64,000 nucleotides of DNA, from positions 62,001 to 126,000 of the forward strand of contig JAGWVU010000006.1 in assembly GCA_018970725.1 (NCBI GenBank), given 5' to 3'. How positions within the stretch are numbered: position 1 is the first letter of the stretch; the number at the start of each line of letters is the position of its first letter. Below the pieces are notes generated by a model, which saw only the letters and a program-made list of their open reading frames with translations, had not been told where the DNA came from and ran no database searches. The stretch is from Verrucomicrobiota bacterium. Lineage in GTDB: Bacteria; Verrucomicrobiota; Verrucomicrobiia; Verrucomicrobiales; DEV007. This document shows positions 34,799 to 43,195 of the stretch, piece by piece. Made by a program: the position numbers and the translations under genes.

Positions 34799-35352
34799 CC
34801 GACGTAAAGCCGGTGTCTCTCGGCGTAAGCCTTCACCTTCGGGTCCAGAAACTCCACGCGCCCCTGTTCCCGGACGGCGGTGGCACTCGCTGGGTGCCTG
34901 ACCTCGAGCGGAATCAACCGGAATCCCGGTCTCGGCAACGGCCGCCCCTGTCGCGGAAAGACCACGAAGGTGACCGCCCGGGCCAGATAGTCGGGCCGGG
35001 CCCAGGTGTCGATCGCGTTCCACTGGTCTTCCCCGAGAATCCAGAAGAGGTGATCCCCGGGACGGGCGTTCCGATACGCCGCGACGGTCTGCCAGGAATA
35101 CCCCGGTTGATGCCCCGGCCGATCCAGTTCAATCCGGCTCAGTCGGGCCCAAGGCAGCTTCGCAATGGCAAGCTCGATCATGGCACAACGCTCGTCCATC
35201 CCCGCCACGGTGGCCTTGGCTTTCGCCGGGCTGCGGCGGCAAGGGATGAAATGAACTTCATCGAGCGGGACGGCTTCCCGCGCGGCGGTGGCAATGGTGA
35301 CATGCCCAAGGTGGATGGGATCGAAAGTTCCGCCAAACAGACCGATGTTCAT
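34732..35352 (-). CDS. nadD: Nicotinate-nucleotide adenylyltransferase
   Basis: 206 aa. The nucleotidyltransferase motif 'GLFGGTFDPIHLGHV' is at residues 4-18 (HxGH at the end). The NadD-specific 'FIPCRRSPAKAK', 'ILGEDQWNAIDTW' and 'ISxTxxR-like' 'ASATAVRE' follow. It adenylates nicotinate mononucleotide to form deamido-NAD in NAD synthesis, in the cytoplasm. The last ~22 residues are Ala/Gly-rich, and their coding region overlaps the 3' end of the convergent DUF502 gene. The promoter candidate lies 26 nt upstream with a palindrome in its spacer. Confidence 0.96.
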   Translation of the reverse strand: MNIGLFGGTFDPIHLGHVTIATAAREAVPLDEVHFIPCRRSPAKAKATVAGMDERCAMIELAIAKLPWARLSRIELDRPGHQPGYSWQTVAAYRNARPGDHLFWILGEDQWNAIDTWARPDYLARAVTFVVFPRQGRPLPRPGFRLIPLEVRHPASATAVREQGRVEFLDPKVKAYAERHRLYVGQGSREAAAGAGAVDGALEAGT

Positions 35353-35378
35353 GCCGGGAAAGGTCGCGAGGACACGGG

Positions 35379-35408
35379 AGCATGCGGGGCGCTAGCCCCC
35401 GGCGTCAA
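35379..35408 (-). promoter_or_regulatory. Candidate nadD promoter with palindromic operator in the spacer
   Basis: TTGACG lies at 35403-35408 and CATGCT at 35379-35384, with an 18-bp spacer. GGGGC-GCTA-GCCCC (35386-35399) lies between the boxes, a placement where a bound regulator would block RNA polymerase. The predicted leader is about 20 nt. Confidence 0.42.
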
Positions 35409-35469
35409 GACAGAAAGGGTAGTCCGGAAGGCGAACTTGCCTCGAACCTAGTCCTTCCTTGGGGATATT

Positions 35470-37218
35470 TCAGTCCCGGCGTTTGCGAGCCGGCCGCCCC
35501 TCCCTCGGGCGCTGCCGCACTCTGGTCTGCGGCGCCGGCGCTTCGTGGAATCTTGGATAATCGAGCCGCACCCGGATGCCCTTGAGCATGGCCTCGCGAG
35601 TGGACTCGATGACCTTCTGGGCGAACTCGGTTTTGACATCCACCAAGCTGTGCTTGTGCAGCAGCTGGATGCGCCCGAGCGAGCCCTTGGGAAGCTGCGC
35701 CTCGCTGTAAATCATGCCCGCGATGTCCCCGGGCTGGGCACCGGAGGCCCGGCCGATGTTGAGGAACAACTCGGTGAAGCCCCCGCTTCTCTCCGGGCGG
35801 GCGGGACGCGACTCGCGAGTCTCCGGCCCGTCCTCGACCTCCGGAAGCGACGAGGTCACGGGACGGGGTGGCCGTTCGGATTTCCGCGAGCGATCCTCGG
35901 GAATTTCCCCGGTTTCCCGGCTCGCCGCGATCCTGACCAGGCTGAACAGGGCGTTGGCGATTTCCTCGAGATTGTAGCCATCCGCCACCAGACTTTCCAG
36001 TTGGGCTTGGAAGACCGGCTTTTGCGGGAGCGCCAGGTTCTCGCGCACCGCGTCGCGAATCAGATCGATCCGTTTGGCTTCGACCGCCTCCCGAGTGGGC
36101 AACGGCGTCTCGACAATGCGGCAGCCCGCGTATTGCTCAATCATCCGGATTTTGCCGAAACCCCGGCCGGCCACGAAGGTGTGGGCCTTGCCCGTCCGCC
36201 CGGCCCGCGCGGTCCGTCCGATGCGGTGCACGTAATCCTCCGGCTCGAAGGGGATGTCAAAGTTGAACACGGCGTCCACTTCGTCGATGTCGATTCCCCG
36301 GGCGGCAACGTCCGTGGCGACGAGGACATCGATCACGCCCTCCCGGAAACGGTTCAAAGTGCGTTCCCGTTGGATCTGGGAAATATCTCCGTGGAGGCGG
36401 TCGGCTTGGTAGCCGCGGGCCAGAAGGCTTTCGGTGCAATCATCCGCGGTGCGCTTCGTGTTGCAAAAGACGAGGGCGAGCCGCGGGGAATCGATCTCCA
36501 GAATCCGGCAGAGCACCTCGACCTTGGACGACTCGCGCATCACGTAGGAACGTTGGTCCACGCCTTGGACGGTGGCGGCATCCTGCTGGATCTTGATCGT
36601 TTTGGGGGAGCGCCCGAAGCGGCGGATCAGGGAATCCACGCCCGGACTCATCGTGGCGGAGAAGAAAAGCGTCTGGCGATCTTCCGGCAAAGCACCGAGA
36701 ACGGCCTCGACCTCGTCCCGGAAACCCATGTCCAGCATCCGGTCCGCTTCGTCGAGGATGACGATGCGGACGTTCGAAAGATCGATGCTGCCGCGGCGGA
36801 CATGGTCGAGGAGGCGCCCCGGGGTGGCGGTCACGATGTGGGCCCCTTTCTGGAGGAGGCGGCACTGCCGTTCCATGGGAGCGCCCCCGTAGATCGGGAC
36901 CACGCTCAGCCCGCCCTGGTTCGCCCCGAGGAGCAGGATCTGTTCGCAGACCTGAATCGAAAGTTCCCGGGTGGGGCAAAGAATCAGCGCCTGGGTATTG
37001 TATTCCGACAACCGCACCTTCTGCAACGCCGGCAAACCGAAGGCGGCGGTTTTGCCCGAACCGGTCTGGGAAAGGCCCACGATATCCAGACCCTCAAGCA
37101 CAAGAGGAATGGCCGCCGCTTGAATGGCCGAGGGCGCACGGAAACCGAGAGAGTTGACGGCAGCGAGGATCTGCGGCGAAAGGCCGAGTTCGGAAAATGT
37201 AGTGGGACTGGCCTCCAT
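35470..37218 (-). CDS. DEAD-box RNA helicase with C-terminal DbpA-type RNA-binding domain (DeaD/CsdA type)
   Basis: 582 aa from the ATG at 37218. It shows the full set of helicase motifs: Q-motif 'FSELGLSPQILAAVNSLGFRAPSAIQ', I 'SQTGSGKTAA', Ia 'PTRELSIQ', Ib 'TPGRLLDH', II 'DEADRML', III 'SATMS', IV 'LVFCNTKRTAD', V 'VATDVAARGID' and VI 'HRIGRTARAG'. A disordered charged linker (~420-470) precedes a DbpA-like RNA-binding domain (~480-560, 'FLNIGRASGAQPGDIAGMI', 'GRIQLLHKHSLVDV'). The tail is Arg-rich. Proteins of this kind unwind RNA in ribosome assembly and cold adaptation. A long frame upstream of the ATG is not homologous. Confidence 0.95.
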   Translation of the reverse strand: MEASPTTFSELGLSPQILAAVNSLGFRAPSAIQAAAIPLVLEGLDIVGLSQTGSGKTAAFGLPALQKVRLSEYNTQALILCPTRELSIQVCEQILLLGANQGGLSVVPIYGGAPMERQCRLLQKGAHIVTATPGRLLDHVRRGSIDLSNVRIVILDEADRMLDMGFRDEVEAVLGALPEDRQTLFFSATMSPGVDSLIRRFGRSPKTIKIQQDAATVQGVDQRSYVMRESSKVEVLCRILEIDSPRLALVFCNTKRTADDCTESLLARGYQADRLHGDISQIQRERTLNRFREGVIDVLVATDVAARGIDIDEVDAVFNFDIPFEPEDYVHRIGRTARAGRTGKAHTFVAGRGFGKIRMIEQYAGCRIVETPLPTREAVEAKRIDLIRDAVRENLALPQKPVFQAQLESLVADGYNLEEIANALFSLVRIAASRETGEIPEDRSRKSERPPRPVTSSLPEVEDGPETRESRPARPERSGGFTELFLNIGRASGAQPGDIAGMIYSEAQLPKGSLGRIQLLHKHSLVDVKTEFAQKVIESTREAMLKGIRVRLDYPRFHEAPAPQTRVRQRPREGRPARKRRD

Positions 37219-37569
37219 GGAAAGGCTCGAAGGGTCCGCGATTTCGGCGTGAAAGCAAATAAAGTTGGCCGGAAGATCGTGGGACAACAGTACGCGTTGC
37301 CGGATGTCTGTGGAAATATACACCGCCAAATGGCACTGCCGTCGAGGCGCGCGAAGCGATGCCCGTGGGCAAGGCGCGGCAGCGGGAGCTTGAGAAATGC
37401 GGATACGACGGGCGGTCGGCGCATCCTGAAAGCGGACTCGTTTCTAACAAGCACCTGAAATTTTTCAAAGATCGCATTGCCAATCCCGCGCGACTGTGTG
37501 TATCTGGTTGCCATGGCGGATCGGATTCCCCGGTCGGCCCACTCTTGAAACCAATACCCAGATAACAAG
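37219..37569. other. 351-bp divergent intergenic region between helicase and HU-like genes
   Basis: No gene or conserved protein frame is seen. The left part holds the helicase promoter (37258-37287). The middle is of mixed composition with a local AT-rich patch (37457-37475). On the right, a TTGCCA at 37479-37484 followed 18 bp later by TATCTG could serve the HU-like gene, but this is weak. The frames that cross the region are extensions of the flanking genes or antisense shadows. Confidence 0.5.
37258..37287 (-). promoter_or_regulatory. Candidate promoter of the DEAD-box helicase gene (TTGTCC-N18-TTTATT)
   Basis: TTGTCC lies at 37282-37287 and TTTATT at 37258-37263, with an 18-bp spacer. 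It ends 39 nt before the ATG, giving a leader of about 32 nt, longer than most others in this window. Confidence 0.42.
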
Positions 37570-37902
37570 ATGGCTGCAGCCTCAGATAAAAAGGAAGCGA
37601 AGAAGGAGATGACCAAGGCGGAGATCGTCACGGCTCTCGCGGAAGCCACCCAGATGACCAAGACGGACGTCAGCGCCGTGCTCGGTGAACTCGGCAACCT
37701 CATCGGCAAGAACGTCAACAAAAAGGGTCCGGGTGTCTTCACCTTGCCCGGCTTGCTCAAGATCGAGGTCAAAGTCAAGCCCGCCACCAAAAAGCGGATG
37801 GGCGTCAACCCCCGCACCGGCGAGCCCATGGAAATTTCCGCCAAACCCAAAATGCGCGTCGTCCGCGTCCGCCCCCTCAAGGGCCTCAAGGACCTGATCT
37901 AA
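37570..37902 (+). CDS. HU/IHF-like DNA-binding protein with Lys-rich N-terminal extension
   Basis: 110 aa. After a Lys/Glu-rich N-terminus ('DKKEAKKEMTKAEI') comes the HU fold: helices 'AEIVTALAEATQMTKTDVSAVLGELGNLIGKNV', then the beta arm 'GPGVFTLPGLLKIEVKVKPATKKRMGVNPRTGEPMEI' with the arm-tip motif 'RxGxNPxTGE', and a C-terminal helix. It bends and packages DNA as a dimer. The extension and the longer 'VVRVRPLKGLKDLI' tail resemble the HU-like subgroup of the PVC and related phyla. A strong terminator follows. Confidence 0.92.
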   Translation: MAAASDKKEAKKEMTKAEIVTALAEATQMTKTDVSAVLGELGNLIGKNVNKKGPGVFTLPGLLKIEVKVKPATKKRMGVNPRTGEPMEISAKPKMRVVRVRPLKGLKDLI

Positions 37903-37961
37903 TCTGTTTCGATCGATGACGATCCGACATCCGGCTCACCGCCGGGTGCCTATCTCTTTTC

Positions 37962-38000
37962 AACCCGCTGTTCGTCCCCGACGCCCAGCGGGTTTTTTCT
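37962..38000 (+). terminator. Strong intrinsic terminator after the HU-like gene
   Basis: AACCCGCTG (37962-37970) and CAGCGGGTT (37986-37994) form a perfect 9-bp stem, and a T-rich tract runs to 38000. It would also separate transcription from the convergent LysM gene. Confidence 0.85.
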
Positions 38001-38006
38001 TTCCCG

Positions 38007-38501
38007 TCAGGGAAGCCGCAGAAGATCACCCACGTGGATCGTATCCCCGCGCATCCCGTTGGCCGCCTTGAGGTCGGGCACGCTCACGCCATGACGCCGG
38101 CTGATGGACCAAAGGGTGTCCCCGCTCCGGACCTTGTAAGCTCCAGAGGGGCCAGGAGCATCCGCGCTCACGATTTTCGGGGGAGCCGCCGTGGTGGCGG
38201 TGCTGGACGGAACCGAGACCGGGGAGACCACCGGTTTCCGCGGCGGCTCGGTCACGGAGGAAGTGCTGTTCCGGGTGCGGGAGGCGGACCGCTTCTTGGA
38301 CGGGGGGCTGACCCAGTCCTCGCGATAGCGCCCGGCTTCGTCGAATGGATACTCGTAATGAGGCAACGAAGTCTCCGGAGAAGCGAGTTCTCCCTCGACC
38401 GCGACGGAGGGGCCGAGGCTGATGCTGCTGCACTGACAAAGCAGGAACGCTGCCGGCAAAACGAGGCAGCGGCGGAAAGAGAGGACCGGGACGGAGTGCA
38501 T
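38007..38501 (-). CDS. LysM-domain envelope protein, possible lipoprotein
   Basis: 164 aa. The N-terminus (1-24) is a signal sequence ending in 'FLLCQCSS', so a lipidated Cys22 or Cys24 is possible, though neither fits the lipobox well. A Ser/Thr/Pro-rich linker (~40-115) leads to one C-terminal LysM domain (~120-164): 'YKVRSGDTLWSISRRHGVSVPDLKAANGM', 'IHVGDLLRLP'. LysM binds peptidoglycan GlcNAc, so the protein is probably anchored in the envelope and held against the wall. It is convergent with the HU-like gene and downstream of the thioredoxin-fold gene (53-bp gap). Confidence 0.87.
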   Translation of the reverse strand: MHSVPVLSFRRCLVLPAAFLLCQCSSISLGPSVAVEGELASPETSLPHYEYPFDEAGRYREDWVSPPSKKRSASRTRNSTSSVTEPPRKPVVSPVSVPSSTATTAAPPKIVSADAPGPSGAYKVRSGDTLWSISRRHGVSVPDLKAANGMRGDTIHVGDLLRLP

Positions 38502-38554
38502 GGCCAGGAGCAGTTCGGCGGGCCGGGGATCAATTCCTTCGGCTTTATTGAATG

Positions 38555-39532
38555 TTACTCTTGATTCTGCAAAGACTCAAGCAGGCTTTGTTCCTCAATT
38601 TGACGGGCCATTTTCGCCAAAAGCTGTTGAGCCTGGCGTCCATGGGGATTGTAGGGATTAATCCGGTAAACTTCATCCAAGGTCAGAACCATCTCCGGGA
38701 AGTTCTGCTGGCGGCGCAGGATGTCGAACCGGTTCATCAAGGCCGCCTGCAATTCGGAGCCGGCCAGTTTGAACTTTTCAATATAGTCATCCGTCAAGGT
38801 GAGCATTTCCGACCAACGGAGGTCGCGGTCCATTTCCCGCATGGACTGCACATACTCGTAATCCCCGAGCTTGAGTTCGAAGTCGCGGGCGAAGCCGGTG
38901 GCGTTGTCCGGGTCCAGTTTGACCACCTCGCGCATCAGGTCCCCGTGGAAACGCGCCATCCGGAGGGCGCCGATGTCCGGGATGGATTGGGCCAGAAGTT
39001 CCGCCCGGCGCAGGCCGTCGGACTGTCGGGCGCGCGCCAGCAGGGCTTCCTGCCGGGCCCGGCCTTCCCGCAATTTCTCGAGATGCCTGGCATAGGATTC
39101 CGTCCCCCCCGGCCGGAAACCGGTCAGCGCGTAAGGACGGACATCGCTTCCGAGCAGGAAAACGATGGGAAACGTGGTGACCTCGAACTGCAGCTTGAGA
39201 CGGGCTTCCTCGGGCAACGGTTCCTCTTCCTTCCCGGTAACCTCCCGAAAAGCGGAAACGTCGAGCTGGACCGGCTCGTAATGCGTGCCCAGCATGGCCG
39301 TGAACCCGGGATCGGACAGGAAATGTTGCTCGAACTGGCGGCAGACGGCGGACCATTCGCGCCCGGTGAAGCAGAGGAAGATGTCTTTGCCGGAGCGGGC
39401 GGAGGCGGTTTGGGCGGCCGCGAAGGAAGGGTGCCAACCCTCTCGGCCCAGCACCGGGTGGAGTTGGGTCAGCGCCAGCCAGAGCGTGAGGAGGGCAACG
39501 GGGCCGCCGGAACGGAACGGGCGCGGGGGCAT
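38555..39532 (-). CDS. Exported thioredoxin-fold protein lacking the CxxC pair, with helical C-terminal half
   Basis: 325 aa with a Sec signal (1-29). Residues ~35-150 fit the thioredoxin fold of 'thioredoxin family protein' members common in the PVC phyla ('DIFLCFTGREWSAVCRQFEQHFL', 'FPIVFLLGSDVRPYALTGF'). At the active-site position the first Cys is replaced ('WSAVC'), so disulphide exchange by the usual mechanism is unlikely. The C-terminal half is TPR-like helical. It starts 11 bp after the ECF sigma gene and is probably co-transcribed. It may be a redox-inactive binding protein or a cofactor of the sigma regulon. Confidence 0.85.
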   Translation of the reverse strand: MPPRPFRSGGPVALLTLWLALTQLHPVLGREGWHPSFAAAQTASARSGKDIFLCFTGREWSAVCRQFEQHFLSDPGFTAMLGTHYEPVQLDVSAFREVTGKEEEPLPEEARLKLQFEVTTFPIVFLLGSDVRPYALTGFRPGGTESYARHLEKLREGRARQEALLARARQSDGLRRAELLAQSIPDIGALRMARFHGDLMREVVKLDPDNATGFARDFELKLGDYEYVQSMREMDRDLRWSEMLTLTDDYIEKFKLAGSELQAALMNRFDILRRQQNFPEMVLTLDEVYRINPYNPHGRQAQQLLAKMARQIEEQSLLESLQNQE

Positions 39533-39543
39533 GGTCCGGAGTC

Positions 39544-40374
39544 CTACTCCTCGGCGCTCAGATATTCCAATTCTTTTCGCATGACCCGGCCGACCCGGTG
39601 TTTGGCGAGGTAGACCTGGGCGGAACTGACCCCGAGTTCCCGGCGGACCTCATCGACCTCCCAACCCTTGACCACGTAACAGTAGAAGATCTGGTATTGT
39701 TGGGGGGAGACCTTGGCCTTGACCCGGCTCAGCGCCATCTGGGTGAGATTGGACTTCCACTCCCGCTCCCAGATGGAGTCGAATCCGTGGTTCGAGTCAT
39801 CGGGAATGGTGTCCATGGTGGCCGTCCGCCGGTCGTCGAACGCATCCGGAGGCCGGCCTTTGTGGGCGTCCTGTTGCTTCCGGGTGCGGAATTGGTCGGC
39901 AATGCGCCAACGGGTCTGGTTCATGAGCCAAGCCTTGAACGAGCCCCCGTCCCGGGTGAAATTGTTCTTCCGCATGTTTTTCGCCACCCGGATGAAGGTC
40001 TCCTGGACCACCTCGTTGGCTTCGGTCTCACTCAAGCCCGCCTTGCACGCCACTTTGAAGACGAACCCGGAGTAAATCCGGAAGAATTCGTCCCAGCTCG
40101 CCTGGTCCCCCCAGTCTTTCAACCGCTGGATCAGCGTCTTGCGGGTCGCGGGATAGTTGAATGACGACGAAGAACGGGTCGTTGCCTCCTCTCCAACGGG
40201 GATCTCGGGCGCGGTCAAATCCGCGGCTGGTTCTTCGGGTGCTTCGCTCAAGGGCGTCGTCGGGGGGTTGATCGACCGCACCAGCTTATGCCGATTGTCC
40301 AAAAGGGTGAAACAGAAAATCGCAAGAACGCTCCGGCGCGCCCGATTCCGGATCCCTTGCCCCAACCGAGACAC
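39544..40374 (-). CDS. ECF-type RNA polymerase sigma factor
   Basis: 276 aa if started at the GTG at 40374. A TAGGCT ends 6 nt upstream of it, as at other leaderless starts here, but codon use in the first ~30 codons is poor, so the GTG at 40281 (245 aa) is an alternative. Sigma region 2 is 'ASWDEFFRIYSGFVFKVACKAGLSETEANEVVQETFIRVAKNM' with 'SFKAWLMNQTRWRIADQFR' (~90-165). Region 4 is 'YQIFYCYVVKGWEVDEVRRELGVSSAQVYLAKHRVGRVM' (~225-265). The start 'ATRKTLIQRLKDW' marks the PVC-specific ECF group. It directs RNA polymerase to an unknown regulon. No separate anti-sigma gene is adjacent, only the thioredoxin-fold gene. Confidence 0.88.
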   Translation of the reverse strand: MSRLGQGIRNRARRSVLAIFCFTLLDNRHKLVRSINPPTTPLSEAPEEPAADLTAPEIPVGEEATTRSSSSFNYPATRKTLIQRLKDWGDQASWDEFFRIYSGFVFKVACKAGLSETEANEVVQETFIRVAKNMRKNNFTRDGGSFKAWLMNQTRWRIADQFRTRKQQDAHKGRPPDAFDDRRTATMDTIPDDSNHGFDSIWEREWKSNLTQMALSRVKAKVSPQQYQIFYCYVVKGWEVDEVRRELGVSSAQVYLAKHRVGRVMRKELEYLSAEE

Positions 40375-40447
40375 CTATCGAGCCTATTCCTTCATGGCAT
40401 TGCAGCTAGCTCCGGGTCATGGCCGTCGCAAATTTCCATCAGCGGGG

Positions 40448-40477
40448 TTGCCGTCCTCACCCGCCAAGAAATAGGAT
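40448..40477 (+). promoter_or_regulatory. Candidate leaderless promoter of the exported Gfo/Idh gene (TTGCCG-N18-TAGGAT)
   Basis: TTGCCG lies at 40448-40453 and TAGGAT at 40472-40477, with an 18-bp spacer. It ends 6 nt before the ATG at 40484, so the transcript would begin at or next to the A of the ATG. Confidence 0.5.
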
Positions 40478-40483
40478 GCTGCC

Positions 40484-41491
40484 ATGAGCAGCCATTCCTT
40501 GATCCCGGGCGTTCTCGCCGCCAGTCTTTTCGCCATGCCCCTCCATGCGCAAGAACCCAAGCCGATCCGCATCGGAATGATCGGCCTCGACACCTCCCAC
40601 GTCACCGCCTTTACCGAACGCCTGAACGATCCCGCGAGCAAGAATCACGTTCCGGGGGGACGCGTCGTGGCCGCGTTCAAGGGCGGCAGCCCGGACATCC
40701 CGGACAGCGCGAACCGTTTGGAGGGCTTCACCCGCACCCTCGTCGAAAAGCACGGGGTCAAGATCTACGATACCATTGCCGAACTCTGCCAGAACGTTGA
40801 TGCGGTCCTTCTCGAAAGCGTGGACGGCCGCCCCCACCTGGAGCAGGTCCGGCCCGTCTTCGCCGCCGGGAAACCAGTCTTCATCGACAAACCGGTCGCC
40901 GGTTCCCTGAAGGATGCGGTGGAGATTTACCAGCTGTCCAAGCAAACCGGCGTGCCCTGCTGGAGCGCTTCCTCCCTGCGATTCTATCCCGGCGTCGTGG
41001 CCGTGGCGGAAGCTCCGGCCGGAGAAGTGCGCGGTGCCATCTCCTACGGCCCTGCCACGATCCAGCCGACGCATCCCGATCTCTTCTGGTATGGCATCCA
41101 TCCCACCGAAGCGCTTTTCACCGTGCTCGGATCCGGTTGCGAAACCGTTTCCCGGACCCACACCAAGGACACCGACGTCGTGACCGGGGTCTGGAGCGGC
41201 GGCCGCACCGGCGTCCTCTACGGATTGCGCAATCAGAAGACCGGATACAAGGTGGTGAAGTTTGGCACGGAGAAAATCGTGGAACAAACCGAGGGTGGCG
41301 ACTACACCCCGATGTTGGTCGAGGTGATCCGCTTTTTCCAGACCGGCAAGCCTCCGGTGAGCCCGGAAACCACTCTGGAAATTTACGGATTCATGGAGGC
41401 CGCCGACGAGAGCAAGCGCCGCGGCGGCACTCCGGTTTCCGTGGCCGACGTCCTCAAGGCCGCCGGCTGGCCGGGATCAGGTCAGCGCTGA
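40484..41491 (+). CDS. Exported Gfo/Idh/MocA family oxidoreductase (Sec signal)
   Basis: 335 aa with a Sec signal (1-22, 'PLHAQ'). The Rossmann part starts 'IRIGMIGLDTSHVTAF', and the family Lys lies in 'KPVFIDKPVAGS' (~148). 'FWYGIHPTEALFTVLG' carries the His of the active site. The N-terminal 'GLDTSH' replaces the usual GxGxxG, as in a subgroup common in PVC and Bacteroidota genomes. These enzymes oxidise or reduce sugars with tightly bound NAD(P), outside the cytoplasm. It is convergent with the DUF1080 protein gene, overlapping it by 10 bp, and the two may act on the same glycan. Confidence 0.92.
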   Translation: MSSHSLIPGVLAASLFAMPLHAQEPKPIRIGMIGLDTSHVTAFTERLNDPASKNHVPGGRVVAAFKGGSPDIPDSANRLEGFTRTLVEKHGVKIYDTIAELCQNVDAVLLESVDGRPHLEQVRPVFAAGKPVFIDKPVAGSLKDAVEIYQLSKQTGVPCWSASSLRFYPGVVAVAEAPAGEVRGAISYGPATIQPTHPDLFWYGIHPTEALFTVLGSGCETVSRTHTKDTDVVTGVWSGGRTGVLYGLRNQKTGYKVVKFGTEKIVEQTEGGDYTPMLVEVIRFFQTGKPPVSPETTLEIYGFMEAADESKRRGGTPVSVADVLKAAGWPGSGQR

Positions 41492-43158
41492 CGGGGGTGG
41501 GAAAGGAAAGCCGTGCGCCCGAAGATGGAGCCCGGCTTCCGACCGCCCGTGAAGCGGCGCTTGGATTTTCCTGTGCTCTCCGCCGGGGTCTCTTCCTCGT
41601 AGCTCGGATTTTCGTCGATCACCGGTTCCAGTTCCAACTCGGTCACCACGACCGGCTCTTCCGCCTTCGGCCCGGCTGCAGGCGCGGGCGCGGTGGCCGG
41701 GGCGGCGGGGGTCTGCGGCTCGACCGCCGCCGTTTTGGCCGGGGCGGTTCCGAGGCGCTTCACCCGGATGTTGCGGAACGCGACGGGGTCGTTGTGGCCC
41801 GCGAACCCGATGTGTCCGCTGGTGCGATCCAATCCGCCGGGAACCTTCTCGAGTTTGGAACGGTCGATCTTGGTCAGATCGGCGTCGAGGATCTTGAAAC
41901 CGTTGACCGTGACCGTGATGCGCTGGCCTTCCACGCGGATCTCCTGATGGTTCCACTGGCCGACCGGGCGGAGATAGCCCGCCTTGGCCCCCACGCAGTG
42001 ATAGATCGAGCCGTGGCGCTGGTAATCCTTGAGCGGCGCCTTGGGGTGCGCGGCATCGTAGCCCTCGTTGTCGATCACCTGAATCTCAAGACCGTCGGCG
42101 GCGGGGTGACCGTTGAGCGGCGTGCGCAAGGCGATTCCGTTGTTCCCTCCGGAAGGCAATTTGAACTCGAGCTGCAGGACCATGTCCCCGTATTCCTCCC
42201 GGGACAGCAGATTGCCTCCCTTGCCCTTCTTGCACACGATGGCGCCATCCACCACCTCGTAATTTTCCACGGCCCCCTGCCATCCCTTGAGATCCTTGCC
42301 GGTGTCAAGTCGGGTGAAGCCCTTATCACCGCCGGAAAGGATCCGGTTGGCCTCGGAAGCGGGGATCTCCCGGATGAAGAGGTTGCGCCACCGGATCTCA
42401 CTGCCATGGGTCTGCAGCTGGATCGGTCCCTTGAGGAAGGCCGGATCCGCGAAGGCGTTGGGATCCGTGATCTTCCCGGCTTTCTTCGCATCCTCGAAGG
42501 CCTTGCGACCGAAGAAGTTCTCGAGCGGCGCATCGTCCACCACGGTCTCGCCGTTGAAGATGACCCGGACCCGGTCACCGACCATCCGGATCTTGAATTG
42601 ATTCCATTCCCCGAACGGCTTGTCCATTTTCTTGGAGGGATCCTTGCCGGGGGCTCCGGGGCTGTTGTTCCAAAGACCGCCCGAGCCCTTGTCCTGCCCC
42701 AACTTGCGCGGATCGCCCTTGGTGGCGTCCCAGATCTGCACTTGGGGCAGACCGCGCAGGTAGATGCCGCTGTCCCCGTCCGGCAGCGCCTTGTATTCCA
42801 CCATCAACTCGAAGTCTCCGTAATCCTTGTCCGTGGTCAGATACAAGCCTTTGCCGTCGTTGACGATTTCATCCCCTTGGACCGACCAATGGGCCAGAAT
42901 GTTTTCCGCTCCTTTCTTGGGATCGACCTTGGCCGCCGGATCCCCCTGCACCGAGGCTTTCTTGTAAGCGGCGCGCTCCACGGGAGTCATTTTCCACAAG
43001 TCACCGGGATTCCGCGTCCCCCACCCATACCAGCCGGTGAAATCCTTGCCGTTGAACAGAGGAGTGAATCCCTTGGGAGGGGTGGCCGCGTGGATGGAAA
43101 CCACGGTGAAAAGAAAACAGCCCAGCAGGGCGGTTCGCAGGGGTTGGGTCCGGATCAT
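41482..43158 (-). CDS. Exported protein with two DUF1080 (3-keto-disaccharide hydrolase) domains
   Basis: 558 aa with a Sec signal (1-25). Two DUF1080/PF06439 concanavalin-like domains follow. The first (~27-250) has 'GFTPLFNGKDFTGWYGWGTRNPG' and 'KDYGDFELMVEYKALPDGDSGIYLRG'. The second (~265-465) has 'GFTRLDTGKDLKGWQGAVENYEVVDGAIVCKKG' and 'EEYGDMVLQLEFKLPSGGNNGIALR', with 'GHIGFAGHNDPVAFRNIRVKRL' closing it. A Pro/Ala then Glu-rich tail ends in a basic segment. Characterised family members hydrolyse 3-keto-glycosides, so the enzyme may cleave a product of the neighbouring exported oxidoreductases. This pairing is an inference. Confidence 0.93.
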   Translation of the reverse strand: MIRTQPLRTALLGCFLFTVVSIHAATPPKGFTPLFNGKDFTGWYGWGTRNPGDLWKMTPVERAAYKKASVQGDPAAKVDPKKGAENILAHWSVQGDEIVNDGKGLYLTTDKDYGDFELMVEYKALPDGDSGIYLRGLPQVQIWDATKGDPRKLGQDKGSGGLWNNSPGAPGKDPSKKMDKPFGEWNQFKIRMVGDRVRVIFNGETVVDDAPLENFFGRKAFEDAKKAGKITDPNAFADPAFLKGPIQLQTHGSEIRWRNLFIREIPASEANRILSGGDKGFTRLDTGKDLKGWQGAVENYEVVDGAIVCKKGKGGNLLSREEYGDMVLQLEFKLPSGGNNGIALRTPLNGHPAADGLEIQVIDNEGYDAAHPKAPLKDYQRHGSIYHCVGAKAGYLRPVGQWNHQEIRVEGQRITVTVNGFKILDADLTKIDRSKLEKVPGGLDRTSGHIGFAGHNDPVAFRNIRVKRLGTAPAKTAAVEPQTPAAPATAPAPAAGPKAEEPVVVTELELEPVIDENPSYEEETPAESTGKSKRRFTGGRKPGSIFGRTAFLSHPRQR

Positions 43159-43164
43159 GACGCT

Positions 43165-43195
43165 ATAAACGACTCGGAAACGCCCCTTTTGTCAA
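43165..43195 (-). promoter_or_regulatory. Candidate leaderless promoter of the DUF1080 gene (TTGACA, GTTTAT)
   Basis: A perfect TTGACA lies at 43190-43195 and GTTTAT at 43165-43170, 6 nt before the ATG. The 19-bp spacer is long. The surrounding 43160-43245 is unusually AT-rich for this window, which also favours a promoter. Confidence 0.42.

Noticed and set aside
37219-37329. Extension of the DEAD-box helicase to an upstream start at 37329
   Set aside because: It would add 37 residues without homology before the normal Q-motif region and cross the best promoter candidate.
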